Shown: positions 16,466 through 25,412 of the stretch, one piece after another
Numbering within the stretch: position 1 is the first letter of the stretch
How the letters are laid out: each line of letters begins with the position of its first letter
Origin: Spirochaetaceae bacterium UBA5556
GTDB lineage: Bacteria > Spirochaetota > Spirochaetia > Treponematales > Rectinemataceae
NCBI GenBank assembly: GCA_002425765.1
Contig: DIMW01000001.1
Location: 236,361 to 300,360 of the forward strand
Direction: 5' to 3'
Length of the DNA stretch: 64,000 nt
The notes under the pieces: model-generated
Database searches by the model: none
What the model was told of the DNA's origin: nothing
The model's input: the letters and a program-made list of their open reading frames with translations, nothing else
Translations under genes and position numbers: made by a program

Positions 16466-17683
16466 TCACCGTACTCCCTTCACGCGACGGGCGAGCTCAC
16501 GGCCTCGCTGGCGAAGGAGCTGTATCGTTTCATCGCTCGCGGCTCCCGCCCACTCTACAGAGTCGAGGGTGTCCCACTTGAGGGCCGCGATTTTCGCTTC
16601 ATATTCTTTTTTTGCGCCTCCCACCCAGCCGTAACTGCCGATGCGGAGCGCTTTCCGCTGAAATACATGCTTGCGTTCAAGAATGTCGAGTACATAGGCC
16701 ATGGGTGGGAACATCCTGTATTCGTAGGTGGGCATGGCGATAACGATGCCTTCGCTCTTGTAGGCATCGGCGAGCACGAATGAGACGTCTTCGTTGGGCA
16801 CGCGGTGGATGGTGCAAGGGACTTTCTCCTCTTCGATGCCCTCGATGACATATTTCAAGCCTCGCTCGGTGTTGCCGTACATGGAGCCCCAGACGATGGC
16901 GATCTCTTTTTCACGTGGACCATCTAAATAGGCGGCATAGCGCAGATATCGTTCGATGATAGTTTTGGGATGCGCCCGCCAGATGATGCCGTGGCTGGGA
17001 GCCACGACCTTGATAGAGAGACCCGAGAGTTTGTCTATGGCGCGTTTAACGAAAGTGCCGAAGCTCGCCACGATATCTGCGTAATACCGCAGCGATTCGG
17101 CCTCAAAGAATTCGTGCTCGTCGGGGCTTATCTCGTCATCGAACACACGGTCGCCGAGAGCTCCGAAGGCCCCGAATCCGTCGCAGGAGAACAGCACACC
17201 GCCTTCGGCGGCCCAGGTCATCATGGTTTCAGGCCAATGCACGTTCGGCGTCTCAAAGAATCGCAGAATTTGCCCCGCGCCGAGGTCCAGGGTTTCGCCG
17301 TCCTCGATGGCGCGCACGCGCTCGTGTTCGAAATAGAAGCTTTTGACGAGATCGATTCCCTTCTTGGTGGCGATCACGCGGGCTTTCTTGTTGATTTCGA
17401 GAAACTCCGCGAGCCAGCCGGTATGATCCGGTTCGAGGTGATTGAGGATGAGATAATCGATATCCTCAAGTTTTACTCCGATAGAGGCGAGCTGATTTTT
17501 GATCTCAATGGGCGCTCCCACCCAGTCCCGGACCAGATCGATGAGGGCTGTTTTTTCACCTCTGACGAGGTATGAGTTGAGAGAGACTCCATAGGGAATA
17601 GGCCAGATGCCCTCAAAGAGATCATCGCTCCGTATATCGGCATGAAGCGCGTAAATGCGGTCAGTAATCGGGTGTACCTTCAT
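16466..17683 (-). CDS. fprA: Flavodiiron protein (A-type flavoprotein, O2/NO reductase)
   Basis: The 405-residue cytoplasmic enzyme reduces O2 to water or NO to N2O, protecting anaerobes. The metallo-beta-lactamase-like domain (1 to about 250) holds the diiron ligands HLEPDH (H, E, D and H), a histidine in NVHWPE, an aspartate in FSCDGFG, and the final histidine in PSHGIIW. A flavodoxin domain follows, with the FMN loop WGSMYGNTE and PTYEYRMFPP. No rubredoxin domain is fused, so electrons come from a separate rubredoxin or coenzyme. The ATG has an AAAGGA site. It converges with the OadG-like gene. Confidence 0.95.
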   Translation of the reverse strand: MKVHPITDRIYALHADIRSDDLFEGIWPIPYGVSLNSYLVRGEKTALIDLVRDWVGAPIEIKNQLASIGVKLEDIDYLILNHLEPDHTGWLAEFLEINKKARVIATKKGIDLVKSFYFEHERVRAIEDGETLDLGAGQILRFFETPNVHWPETMMTWAAEGGVLFSCDGFGAFGALGDRVFDDEISPDEHEFFEAESLRYYADIVASFGTFVKRAIDKLSGLSIKVVAPSHGIIWRAHPKTIIERYLRYAAYLDGPREKEIAIVWGSMYGNTERGLKYVIEGIEEEKVPCTIHRVPNEDVSFVLADAYKSEGIVIAMPTYEYRMFPPMAYVLDILERKHVFQRKALRIGSYGWVGGAKKEYEAKIAALKWDTLDSVEWAGAASDETIQLLRQRGRELARRVKGVR

Positions 17684-17827
17684 AGTGTATCCTTTCTCTT
17701 AGAAACTGCCTTCAATAAAAATGGGCTGCATATAATTCGACATATGCAGGCCTCGCCACCATGAATCTGTACACACTATACTCGATGAGCCTTTTCTTCG
17801 CCACTAGCGGAGCGAGAGGCGAGGCAC

Positions 17828-19339
17828 TCAGAAATTGCCCGTTCCGGCAGAAAGTGACAAGCCGAGGGTGACGGGACGGCCCTGGAACAAGAGGCCATAT
17901 TCCGTGTCGTCGGCTCCGAATACAAAGGTCGTGGAAAACGTGAGCTTGAGGTAGTCGGCGATCTGCCAGCTGACGCTGGGCTGTACGAGACCTGAGAGGT
18001 CGGAGATATTCATGATGCCCGTCGTGGAGGCCGAGAAATCGCTTCCTCCGATTTCGGAGAAGGAGAGGTTGGCCGCCGCATAATGTCGCCCGGAAAACAA
18101 GGGGAAATTCTTGATGTTCCCATTCGCGATCGCATAAAGTATCGCAGCTTTTGCCGATGAAGCCTCATAAGAATTGAAAAGTGCCGTCCTGTCGCTGTCC
18201 GAATACCCTTCCCCATTGTAATAATATTGAGCTATCGCGGTGATATTGTTGTCCTGATCGTTGTAGGTAAAGCCCGCGGTGCCAGAAGGATAGAATGTCG
18301 CTCGGACATCATCGGCACTCACCTGCTCATAATATGGCGCGACCGACATGAAGGTAGTATAGAATGTGGTAGGGCTGCCCCTGGCGATGACCCCTTCCGC
18401 GAATACATCGAAGTTGCCCAAGGGGCCCGTCAAGGTGACGGCCGCCCGCTCGGTGGTGTCATTGCGGTAATACCCGCTTACGCCGAGCTCGTAGTTGCCC
18501 AGCACAAATTCTGCCTTGCCGGCGAGGGCGGTGTTGGAAAAGTCGGGCGTCGCGCTGTCGTCAAAGATCGCATAGAAGCTCAATGTGTTCTGGCTTTTTC
18601 CGTAGGGTATGAAGACCCGGAATTGCAGCGGCCCTTCCCTCTGGACCGTGGGATCGAATATGTCGATCTGTTCGAGGTTGATGATGTCGGCCGGGCTGAA
18701 AAAGTAGCCGACGCCCCATTTGACCGTCGCCTTGCCGAAGCGGAAATACACCGAGTCGCCCAGCTGAAAGTCGGAGAAAAGTTCGAAGATGCGGGCATCG
18801 GGGACGGTGATGGAAGAGGAAGTGGTGGACAAGATGTTTGGCGTTGTGGTGGTTATTAAGGTCGCCGAGTTCAAAAAACTGCTGGTACTGGAAAAAGGCC
18901 AGGATGTCTTCACCGAACCGTGCACGCGGAAGGCCTCTTCGGGCCGCGCGTCGAAGTAGAGGAGGCTCTGGAGGACGGGGCTCAGTTTATGCGAGTCCGG
19001 ATTGAAAAGATCGAAGCCACTGTTCCACGGATCGTTCCATGTCCACGTGGCGCCGATTTTTCCGGTCAGGCTGCCGCCGATCTTGACCGCTTCGGTCTTC
19101 AGGAGTCCCTGAAGGGGATTGGCTGCGGATGTGGCCGCCGGATTCTGGGCTGTGCCTCCCTGTGTGCCGGAGCCCTGCGCGGCTCCCTGGGACGACTGAT
19201 CCCCGTTGGGCTGGACTACCACCTCGTCTCCAAAGAGTGAATCGACGTCGCTTCCACTCTCCTGAGCTCCCACATTGAAGGCGGACACCAAAATAAAGAC
19301 GAAAATACTTGCGAATGTGATGTCCCGAAAATGTTTCAT
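17828..19339 (-). CDS. Outer-membrane beta-barrel protein of the ABC/LolA-like export operon
   Basis: The 503-residue product begins with a signal peptide (start MKHFRDITFASIF, cut after VGAQ) and a short acidic DVDSLFGDEVVV segment, followed by a Gly/Gln/Ser/Ala-rich linker (about 45-75). The rest is alternating amphipathic beta strands ending in phenylalanine (SLSAGTGNF), the usual signal for the BAM complex. I do not recognise a named family. It is the last gene of a leftward operon after an ATPase, two FtsX-type permeases and a LolA-like protein, so it is probably the outer-membrane terminus of that pathway. The ATG at 19339 is well spaced from GGGAGG; the ATG at 19345 is too close. Confidence 0.75.
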   Translation of the reverse strand: MKHFRDITFASIFVFILVSAFNVGAQESGSDVDSLFGDEVVVQPNGDQSSQGAAQGSGTQGGTAQNPAATSAANPLQGLLKTEAVKIGGSLTGKIGATWTWNDPWNSGFDLFNPDSHKLSPVLQSLLYFDARPEEAFRVHGSVKTSWPFSSTSSFLNSATLITTTTPNILSTTSSSITVPDARIFELFSDFQLGDSVYFRFGKATVKWGVGYFFSPADIINLEQIDIFDPTVQREGPLQFRVFIPYGKSQNTLSFYAIFDDSATPDFSNTALAGKAEFVLGNYELGVSGYYRNDTTERAAVTLTGPLGNFDVFAEGVIARGSPTTFYTTFMSVAPYYEQVSADDVRATFYPSGTAGFTYNDQDNNITAIAQYYYNGEGYSDSDRTALFNSYEASSAKAAILYAIANGNIKNFPLFSGRHYAAANLSFSEIGGSDFSASTTGIMNISDLSGLVQPSVSWQIADYLKLTFSTTFVFGADDTEYGLLFQGRPVTLGLSLSAGTGNF

Positions 19340-19362
19340 ACTCATGCCTCCCTCATGCGATC

Positions 19363-20160
19363 CTACCGGCTCACCTGCTCGAGGAATGCTTTGGTGAAGA
19401 CTTTATCTGGCAATGGCGTGACTGACTGCTCGGTCATGGTAATCTGGCTCTTTTCGCCCTTGTTGATTTCGTCCAGTATCAGTATCTGTGAAGGCAGCAA
19501 TTTACCCTCGATCTCGACATATTTAGGGTAGGCGGTTGTTCGCATGAGCCGACCATTCACCGAATAATCTTCGCGCTTTAAGAGCATCGTCGGGTCTTTC
19601 CGGATATAGAGCACGACGCGGTCGTAGGCGACTTCATTCGTGTTTGCCTTCAGGTCGAGCACCCAGACCGGGAATTTGCCAACCATGCCTTCGTTCATGC
19701 CGGTCACCGTGTAGTCTTCCGCAAAGGAACTGAGTGTAAAGTCAGAGTTTTTCGCCTTGGTGTTCTGCAGATTCTCTTTGACTGAAGAGTGTGAAAATTT
19801 GCGACTCGTGGGGTCGTAGAACCATACGTTGTCGTCTTCGCGGAGGTAGCCCTGGCCCTTATTCACTTCGGGCAGCAGGATGAGAATGAGAAACTGTTTT
19901 TTCATGTCGCGCCTGAAGACCCGGGCCTGCGTCACACTGTCTTTCTCGCCCGGCTTCTGAGTCACGATAGTGAAGACGGCGGAGAAATCTTTGCCCGTAA
20001 AATCGCTCAGGCTGTCGACCTGCTGGAGGAGCGCTTTAGGCTCCGGCCTGGTCTGGGCCGAGACTGAATGCACGCCGAGCGCAGTGCTGAGGGCAAGTGC
20101 GAGGAGCAAAACAATACTTCGATCGTGGCGCCCCTCTTTTTTTGTTGAAATAATTTGCAT
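19363..20160 (-). CDS. LolA-like outer-membrane lipoprotein-sorting protein
   Basis: A 265-residue secreted protein whose N-terminus carries a hydrophobic stretch ending VSAQ (about residue 36). The mature part fits the LolA/LolB-like half-barrel: LLQQVDSLSDFTGKDFSAVFTI, FRRDMKKQFLILILLPE, GQGYLREDDNVWFYDPTSRKF, and a SSFAEDYTV segment. Such carriers ferry a lipid or lipoprotein across the periplasm. It lies 15 bases downstream of an FtsX permease and 23 bases upstream of the barrel gene, which makes a transfer role from the ABC complex to the outer membrane likely. The start is uncertain within about ten residues. Confidence 0.82.
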   Translation of the reverse strand: MQIISTKKEGRHDRSIVLLLALALSTALGVHSVSAQTRPEPKALLQQVDSLSDFTGKDFSAVFTIVTQKPGEKDSVTQARVFRRDMKKQFLILILLPEVNKGQGYLREDDNVWFYDPTSRKFSHSSVKENLQNTKAKNSDFTLSSFAEDYTVTGMNEGMVGKFPVWVLDLKANTNEVAYDRVVLYIRKDPTMLLKREDYSVNGRLMRTTAYPKYVEIEGKLLPSQILILDEINKGEKSQITMTEQSVTPLPDKVFTKAFLEQVSR

Positions 20161-20175
20161 GCAGAATACCCCTTT

Positions 20176-21504
20176 TTACTTCACGGTTCTGAGAGCCTCC
20201 GCGGGAGGCATCTTCGCTGCAGCGTTGGCGGGAGCATAGACCGCAACGAGCGTCAAAACTGCAATGATTAAAATGTTGCCGAGCGCCCGCAGTGGCGGAA
20301 GATAGAATGAAAGGTGGCCAGCCTTGAGTATCAGGAATACCGGCGACTGTGCATCGAAATTGATGAGACTGGCTATCGTCATGGCTATGAGGGCGAGGAT
20401 TATTCCAGCCACAGCACCTGCGAGCGCGAGAAAGAGCGCTTCATAGAGGAACATCGATCGAATTTCCGTTCGCTGGACACCTACCGCGCGCATGGTTCCA
20501 ATTTCACGGATGCGCTCATACATAGCCATCCGGAACGTATTGGATATGCCGATCATCACGATCGCAAAGAGGACGATTAGGATCGCGACGCTCGCGGTAT
20601 CGAGCGCGACGACAATCTGCTTTGCCTGTGCAAGCACGTCATCTATGGTGTATACACGATATTTTGTCCCTGTCCATGTCTCGTTGTTCTGTTCGCGGAT
20701 CATGGACTGGAAGGGTGTTGTTGAGCCGCTCTCTTGTTGTTTTGTCGACCTGTCGAAAAGCTGAAGCCCCATGCCTTTCATGGAAGTGTACAGAGAATTG
20801 GCAAAGGCTCCGGATCTGTCGAGCTTCTCCAGCATGATTCCCAGCGACATGTATTCGTTTTTGCCAAGGCCGATGAGGCTGTTGAGGTAGTCGAGCTGCA
20901 CATACGTCATCATGGCGCCGACGAAACTCGAATCGACAGTGATTGCCGCGACACGGAACTCGCCTACATTGTTCTGACCCGTGATGGTCTGGAACTGCGC
21001 GACGACGGTGTCGCCGGGCAGAACATTTAACTTTTTCGCGACGCTCTGGGAGATGATGATGGCGTTTGGCCACGCGAGATTGTCCCAGCTCCCCTTGATG
21101 AGGGCGAGACGCTCTTTGAGCATCGCGGAGTGGGCAAGGTCGACGCCAGTGAGGTTCTGGCGGATGCTTTTGCTTTCAAAAATCAAGGTTGCCGAGGTCT
21201 CGCTTGTCTTTTGGAGGCTGGACCATTTCTCCCCTGAATCTGAAAGGGCCTGCATGATCACAGAATCGTCGCGTATGACCGATATGCGCTTGCCGGATGC
21301 AGTATACTCCGATCCGCTTACAAAAACATGTCCCCCCATGAGATAGGCGAAGTTCTCGGAGACATTCTTTATAAAGGAGCCGGCGAACCCGTTGATCAGG
21401 GTGACGATCATGATCCCGAAGGCGATTGCCCCGGCGAGAAGAACAGTCCGCTTTTTTTGTCTCAACAGATTTCGTGCAGCGATGCGTGGTAATACAGTGT
21501 TCAT
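20176..21504 (-). CDS. FtsX/LolE-type ABC transporter permease (second of a pair)
   Basis: This 442-residue permease has the MacB/LolCE layout: one N-terminal membrane span (about 20-45), a large periplasmic domain, and three C-terminal spans after residue 310. The FtsX signature REIGTMRAVGVQRTEI and LYEALFLALAGAVAGI are seen. These transporters move lipids or lipoproteins out of the outer leaflet rather than importing solutes. It follows its paired permease by ten bases; the two differ strongly in the periplasmic domain, suggesting a heterodimer. The pair shares one ATPase. Confidence 0.92.
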   Translation of the reverse strand: MNTVLPRIAARNLLRQKKRTVLLAGAIAFGIMIVTLINGFAGSFIKNVSENFAYLMGGHVFVSGSEYTASGKRISVIRDDSVIMQALSDSGEKWSSLQKTSETSATLIFESKSIRQNLTGVDLAHSAMLKERLALIKGSWDNLAWPNAIIISQSVAKKLNVLPGDTVVAQFQTITGQNNVGEFRVAAITVDSSFVGAMMTYVQLDYLNSLIGLGKNEYMSLGIMLEKLDRSGAFANSLYTSMKGMGLQLFDRSTKQQESGSTTPFQSMIREQNNETWTGTKYRVYTIDDVLAQAKQIVVALDTASVAILIVLFAIVMIGISNTFRMAMYERIREIGTMRAVGVQRTEIRSMFLYEALFLALAGAVAGIILALIAMTIASLINFDAQSPVFLILKAGHLSFYLPPLRALGNILIIAVLTLVAVYAPANAAAKMPPAEALRTVK

Positions 21505-21514
21505 GCTCTTCCTC

Positions 21515-23020
21515 CTATTCTTCCTGCATCGCTTTGACTGGCTGTATCTTCAACGCCAACGAAACGGGATAGAGGTGGGCGATAAAACCTACCAGGATCA
21601 TCACCAGAATCGCCATAAGCACATTTCCTGCCGAGGCAACGGGATTCATATATCTGCCGCCAAACAAGATGAGGAAAAACTGGTTCGTCGCCTCGATATG
21701 CAAGGCTCTGAGCACCGCAGTCAACAGAAGCCCAAGGGCGGCCCCAATCGATGCCGATACCGCGGCAAGGACCGTCGCCTCGGCCGCGAACATGCTGCGC
21801 ACAAAGCCCTTGCCCGCGCCGATAGCGCGCATCGTGCCTATTTCGCTGGTCCTCTCTATCACCGAAATAAGGAATGTATTCATTATGATGATGATCGCGA
21901 CAATCGAAAGAATAATTATGGCGACCGCGAAGACGATCCTGACGACATCGACGGACTGCCCGTAAGGGCCGGACGCTGTCTGCCAGTTTCCGGCGACTGC
22001 CTGGATTCCTTCTTTCGCGAAGCTCTGGTTGAGCGATACGATGGTGCGGCTGATATTCCTCGGGGAATCCACCTTTCCCACGATGAACTGCCAGGCGCCT
22101 TCGTCGGCCTGGAGAGGGTTCACCGCGCCGGGCTTGGATATCTCCGCCGCGATGGCGTTGACATCAAGACTTTTTGATGTTTCGGAAGTGACGAGCAGAT
22201 CCTCACCGAAGAGCGCATCGGGATTGTCCGTCGAGAGCATGTTTGTCTCTTCGGGCTTTAGTTGTATCGGCTCATTCGCGCCAACGGTCATGCCACTCAT
22301 AACGCGCAGAGATTCTATGTCGATGTAGGCGAGCTGTTCTGGAGACGCGCCTTGCTCCTTGAGACGGAAAACGCCGACAATCGGAAGTTCTCTCAGCCTG
22401 AAGCCAATCGTAGAAAAACCTTGAATGAGGATTGTATCACCGATTGAAAGAGGCTTGCCCAGCCACTCGGAAAACTTGGCCATCTGGCCCTCGCTGATCA
22501 TGAGTCCTGGCTGGCCGGGCTGTAGTTTTTTCCCTGAAACGATATCGATCGCGTCGAAAAGGTCCCAGTACGAGGCGGAGTCCACTCCGAACAAGAACAA
22601 GAATCGGTCCTGGGGCTGTATCTTGCCCTGTGATGCTTTTTCGGAAGTGGCCGAATCTTCGCGCGTGACCTGAGCGAAGCCCGTTGCGAGCGACGATGTC
22701 TTGGCGAGGTGTGGCGTCGATTTGACGATGGATATCACCTTTTCGTAATCGGGAATGGTCGGAGTCTGGGCCATGCCACCTGGGGATGTCACGCCAAATA
22801 GCGACACGGAGCCGTCACTGGAAGTGCCGGAAATAAATATATCGCCCGTGTAGACATCCGAGAATGTCGAACGGATCCCCACTTCCGAGGCATTGATAAA
22901 AGCTGTCCCCACCACTAGCGTCAGGGTTCCCACGGCAAGCAGAATGCCGATGATGAGGCTTTTTGACCGGTGTTCCCTGATATTGCGGACAGCCATTCTG
23001 AGGATGACGGACATGGTCAA
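21515..23020 (-). CDS. FtsX/LolC-type ABC transporter permease (first of a pair)
   Basis: The 501-residue product has an N-terminal span (about 18-42), a periplasmic domain of some 320 residues, then three C-terminal spans with the FtsX motif SEIGTMRAIGAGKGFVRSMF. It starts with MTMSVILRMAVRNIREHRSK, the basic pre-span helix typical of LolC/MacB relatives. Its ATG overlaps the ATPase TGA by four bases, so the two are translationally coupled. The periplasmic domain, which includes SLFGVTSPGGMAQTP, is not one I can assign. Confidence 0.92.
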   Translation of the reverse strand: MTMSVILRMAVRNIREHRSKSLIIGILLAVGTLTLVVGTAFINASEVGIRSTFSDVYTGDIFISGTSSDGSVSLFGVTSPGGMAQTPTIPDYEKVISIVKSTPHLAKTSSLATGFAQVTREDSATSEKASQGKIQPQDRFLFLFGVDSASYWDLFDAIDIVSGKKLQPGQPGLMISEGQMAKFSEWLGKPLSIGDTILIQGFSTIGFRLRELPIVGVFRLKEQGASPEQLAYIDIESLRVMSGMTVGANEPIQLKPEETNMLSTDNPDALFGEDLLVTSETSKSLDVNAIAAEISKPGAVNPLQADEGAWQFIVGKVDSPRNISRTIVSLNQSFAKEGIQAVAGNWQTASGPYGQSVDVVRIVFAVAIIILSIVAIIIIMNTFLISVIERTSEIGTMRAIGAGKGFVRSMFAAEATVLAAVSASIGAALGLLLTAVLRALHIEATNQFFLILFGGRYMNPVASAGNVLMAILVMILVGFIAHLYPVSLALKIQPVKAMQEE

Positions 23021-23754
23021 TCCTCCACTGATGCGACAATGGCACCTTCATCGATGATATCCTCGCCATTCCGCCTGTTTTCGATGATGGCCCCGTCACG
23101 GAGGCGAATGATGTGATCCGCTATGTTCACGATTTTAGCGTCGTGCGTGGAGAAGATGAAGGTCGTCTGGATTTCGCGGTTGATTTTTTTCATAAGGTCG
23201 ATTATCTGCTCGCCGGTCGCGGAGTCGAGGTTTGCGGTGGGTTCATCGGCGAGCACGATCGAAGGCTTGGTCACAAGGGCGCGCGCGATGGCAACCCGCT
23301 GGCGCTGACCGCCGGACAGCTCGTTCGGTTTATGTGTGCGCCACTCGCCCAGCCCCACTTCGCCGATGAGAAAATCGATCCAGTTCTTCCATTCGTTCTT
23401 TGGGAGGCGAGTATTGCCGAGCAATAAGGGAAACTCAATGTTTTCCCATACATTCAGTACGGGGATGAGGTTGAAGGACTGGAAAATAAAGCCGAGAACT
23501 TCATGCCGAAAGCGGGTGAGCTCTTGGTCGGATAAGCCGTTTGTGTTTTTTCCGTCGATGATCACTTCACCCGATGTGGGAATGTCTATCAGTCCTATCA
23601 TGTTGAGTATGGTCGATTTCCCCGAGCCCGAAGGGCCGGCTATTGAGACGAAATCGCCGCGCTCAATGGAGAAAGAGACGCCTTTGACTGCCGGGACAAT
23701 TACTTTTCCAAGGAAGTAGTCTTTTTTTACATTGCGTAACTGAATAATAGGCAT
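23017..23754 (-). CDS. LolD/MacB-type ABC transporter ATP-binding protein
   Basis: The 245-residue ATPase has Walker A GPSGSGKST (about 39-47), a Q-loop FIFQSFNLIP, signature ELSGGQRQRVAIARAL, Walker B IVLADEPTANLDS and switch THD. These are the standard features of the LolD/MacB/FtsE group that drives mechanotransmission permeases rather than solute import. It is the first gene of a five-gene leftward operon. A short acidic tail after GAIIENR is unusual but poorly conserved in the group. No convincing -35/-10 pair was identified upstream in the AT-rich 193-base gap. Confidence 0.94.
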   Translation of the reverse strand: MPIIQLRNVKKDYFLGKVIVPAVKGVSFSIERGDFVSIAGPSGSGKSTILNMIGLIDIPTSGEVIIDGKNTNGLSDQELTRFRHEVLGFIFQSFNLIPVLNVWENIEFPLLLGNTRLPKNEWKNWIDFLIGEVGLGEWRTHKPNELSGGQRQRVAIARALVTKPSIVLADEPTANLDSATGEQIIDLMKKINREIQTTFIFSTHDAKIVNIADHIIRLRDGAIIENRRNGEDIIDEGAIVASVED

Positions 23755-23891
23755 GCTGGTGCTCCCAACTCAGAATTAAAGGATCCCGTTGAGAAAATAG
23801 CAATTTCCGCAAGACGCGGCAATACACATTGCAAACAAAAGATGATATTTAATTAATATTAACAATTTAAAAAAATTGCGTATCTGCCTTT

Positions 23892-23918
23892 CGCATCGAA
23901 GCGTGTGTTTCCGATGCG
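23892..23918. other. Inverted repeat downstream of the aminotransferase gene, possible weak terminator
   Basis: CGCATCG (23892-23898) and CGATGCG (23912-23918) form a seven-pair stem with a 13-base loop, 30 bases past the aminotransferase stop on the minus strand. No T-run follows on that strand, so it is not a classic intrinsic terminator. The rest of the 23755-23947 gap is AT-rich with no gene. Confidence 0.3.
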
Positions 23919-23947
23919 TTTAGTTTAATGAGTCGCTTCTGCCTGTT

Positions 23948-25222
23948 TCACATGTCTTCAGAGAGCGTCTGACCCCGCGGCCCGGCCTCATGCGCCTCGA
24001 TTTCTTCCTCTATTGTAGCTGCGAGGCGCCTTGCTCCTTCATCGATTTGCTCAAAGGTCGAATAGGAAAAGTTGATGCGCATCGAGTTCGTTTCGGCTTC
24101 ATCGAAGTAAAAGGCGCTGCCTACGACATACGCGACTTTTCTCTCTATGGCCTTGTAGAACATTTTGTCCGTGTCGATGTAATGCGGCAGAGAGAGCCAC
24201 AGAAAGAGTCCACCCTCGGGTTTTGTCCATGTGAGATCGAAACGCTTCGGCATATAGGAGTCGAATTTCTCCAGCATGAAATTGCGCTTTTCGCGGTAGA
24301 TGCCGCATGTGCGGGCGACAATGCCCTTCAGTTTTCCGGTGGCCATGAACTCCGCGATCATTTTCTGGGTGAGCACACTCGTGCACAGATCCATGGCCTG
24401 CTTGGCGACCACCATCTTCTGAATGACATCTTCGCGTGCGATAACCCATCCGATACGGACCCCCGGTGCAAGAATCTTGGAAAATGTCTTCAGGTTGATG
24501 ACAATGCCGCGGTTCTGCATCTGCTGTTCTAGCCTATAAATAGAAGTCACAGATTCTCCTAGGAACCGAATTTCGCGGTAGGGCGCGTCTTCCACGATGA
24601 AGAGTTCCTCCCGGTACGCGAACTCGATGAGGGCTCTTCGTTTTTCCAGGCTCCAGCAGATGCCAGACGGATTTTGGAAGTCCGGAATGACATAGATATA
24701 TTTTATGCGTTTTTTTTGGCTTATCGCGCGCGAATAGCGTTTTTCCAGCTCGACCATGTCGAATCCATCGTTCGCGGTGCTGAAGGGAATACCGAGCACT
24801 TTGCCCTGATAGGACTGAATGGCTTGAATTGCGCCAAGATATGTGGGGCGTCCAGCGATCACATAGTCGCCGGGATCGAGAAAGATCTTCGGCACCATGT
24901 CGAGCGCCTGTTGGCTCGCAGACGTTATAAGAAGGTTCTGTATGCCGAGAGAGAGCCCCTGTGCGGATTCGTACGCGACGAGCTGTGCCTTTAGATCATC
25001 GTCACCTTCGGTGGTGCCGTATTGGAGTATCTTGTCGCCATACTGCCTGAAGACGTGGTCGCTCGCTTGCCGAAGCTCTTCGACCGGAAAAGTCTCGGGG
25101 GCGGGGAGCCCGCCGGCGAAGGAAATGATGTCAGGCTGATTCGTGAGTTTGAGCAACTCGCGGATGACGGATTTTTTCATGGTGTGGGCATTGGCTGATA
25201 GATACGCAGAGAGGTCCTGCAT
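23948..25222 (-). CDS. PLP-dependent aminotransferase, class I (LysN/aromatic-aminotransferase-like)
   Basis: The 424-residue enzyme matches the fold-type I group that includes 2-aminoadipate and aromatic aminotransferases: PDIISFAGGLPAPETFP, YGTTEGDDDLK, ITSASQQALDM, YVIPDFQNPSG, VEDAPYREIRFLG, and the PLP lysine in TFSKILAPGVRIGW. The C-terminal GGLFLWLSLP and MRINFSYS complete the pattern. The ATG at 25222 follows AAGGAGG; a frame extension to 25294 lacks a site. With aro, pheA and tyrA in the same window, a phenylpyruvate or hydroxyphenylpyruvate transaminase role is possible, but the gene is 18 kb away and this is inference. Confidence 0.9.
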   Translation of the reverse strand: MQDLSAYLSANAHTMKKSVIRELLKLTNQPDIISFAGGLPAPETFPVEELRQASDHVFRQYGDKILQYGTTEGDDDLKAQLVAYESAQGLSLGIQNLLITSASQQALDMVPKIFLDPGDYVIAGRPTYLGAIQAIQSYQGKVLGIPFSTANDGFDMVELEKRYSRAISQKKRIKYIYVIPDFQNPSGICWSLEKRRALIEFAYREELFIVEDAPYREIRFLGESVTSIYRLEQQMQNRGIVINLKTFSKILAPGVRIGWVIAREDVIQKMVVAKQAMDLCTSVLTQKMIAEFMATGKLKGIVARTCGIYREKRNFMLEKFDSYMPKRFDLTWTKPEGGLFLWLSLPHYIDTDKMFYKAIERKVAYVVGSAFYFDEAETNSMRINFSYSTFEQIDEGARRLAATIEEEIEAHEAGPRGQTLSEDM

Positions 25223-25412
25223 CGATCGATCCTCCTTGTTGGGGTGATTGATATCGTACCCTAACTTTAACAATTCGTAAATATGCGATTTCAAAATTAA
25301 ATAAGCCTATTTCAATATATGAAATAAGTTGTATCGCCCTTGTCGCATTCCCGGGAGTAGTATACTGTGTAAGACGATTCACAACAACAAACATTCGTAA
25401 AGGGTTATCCAT

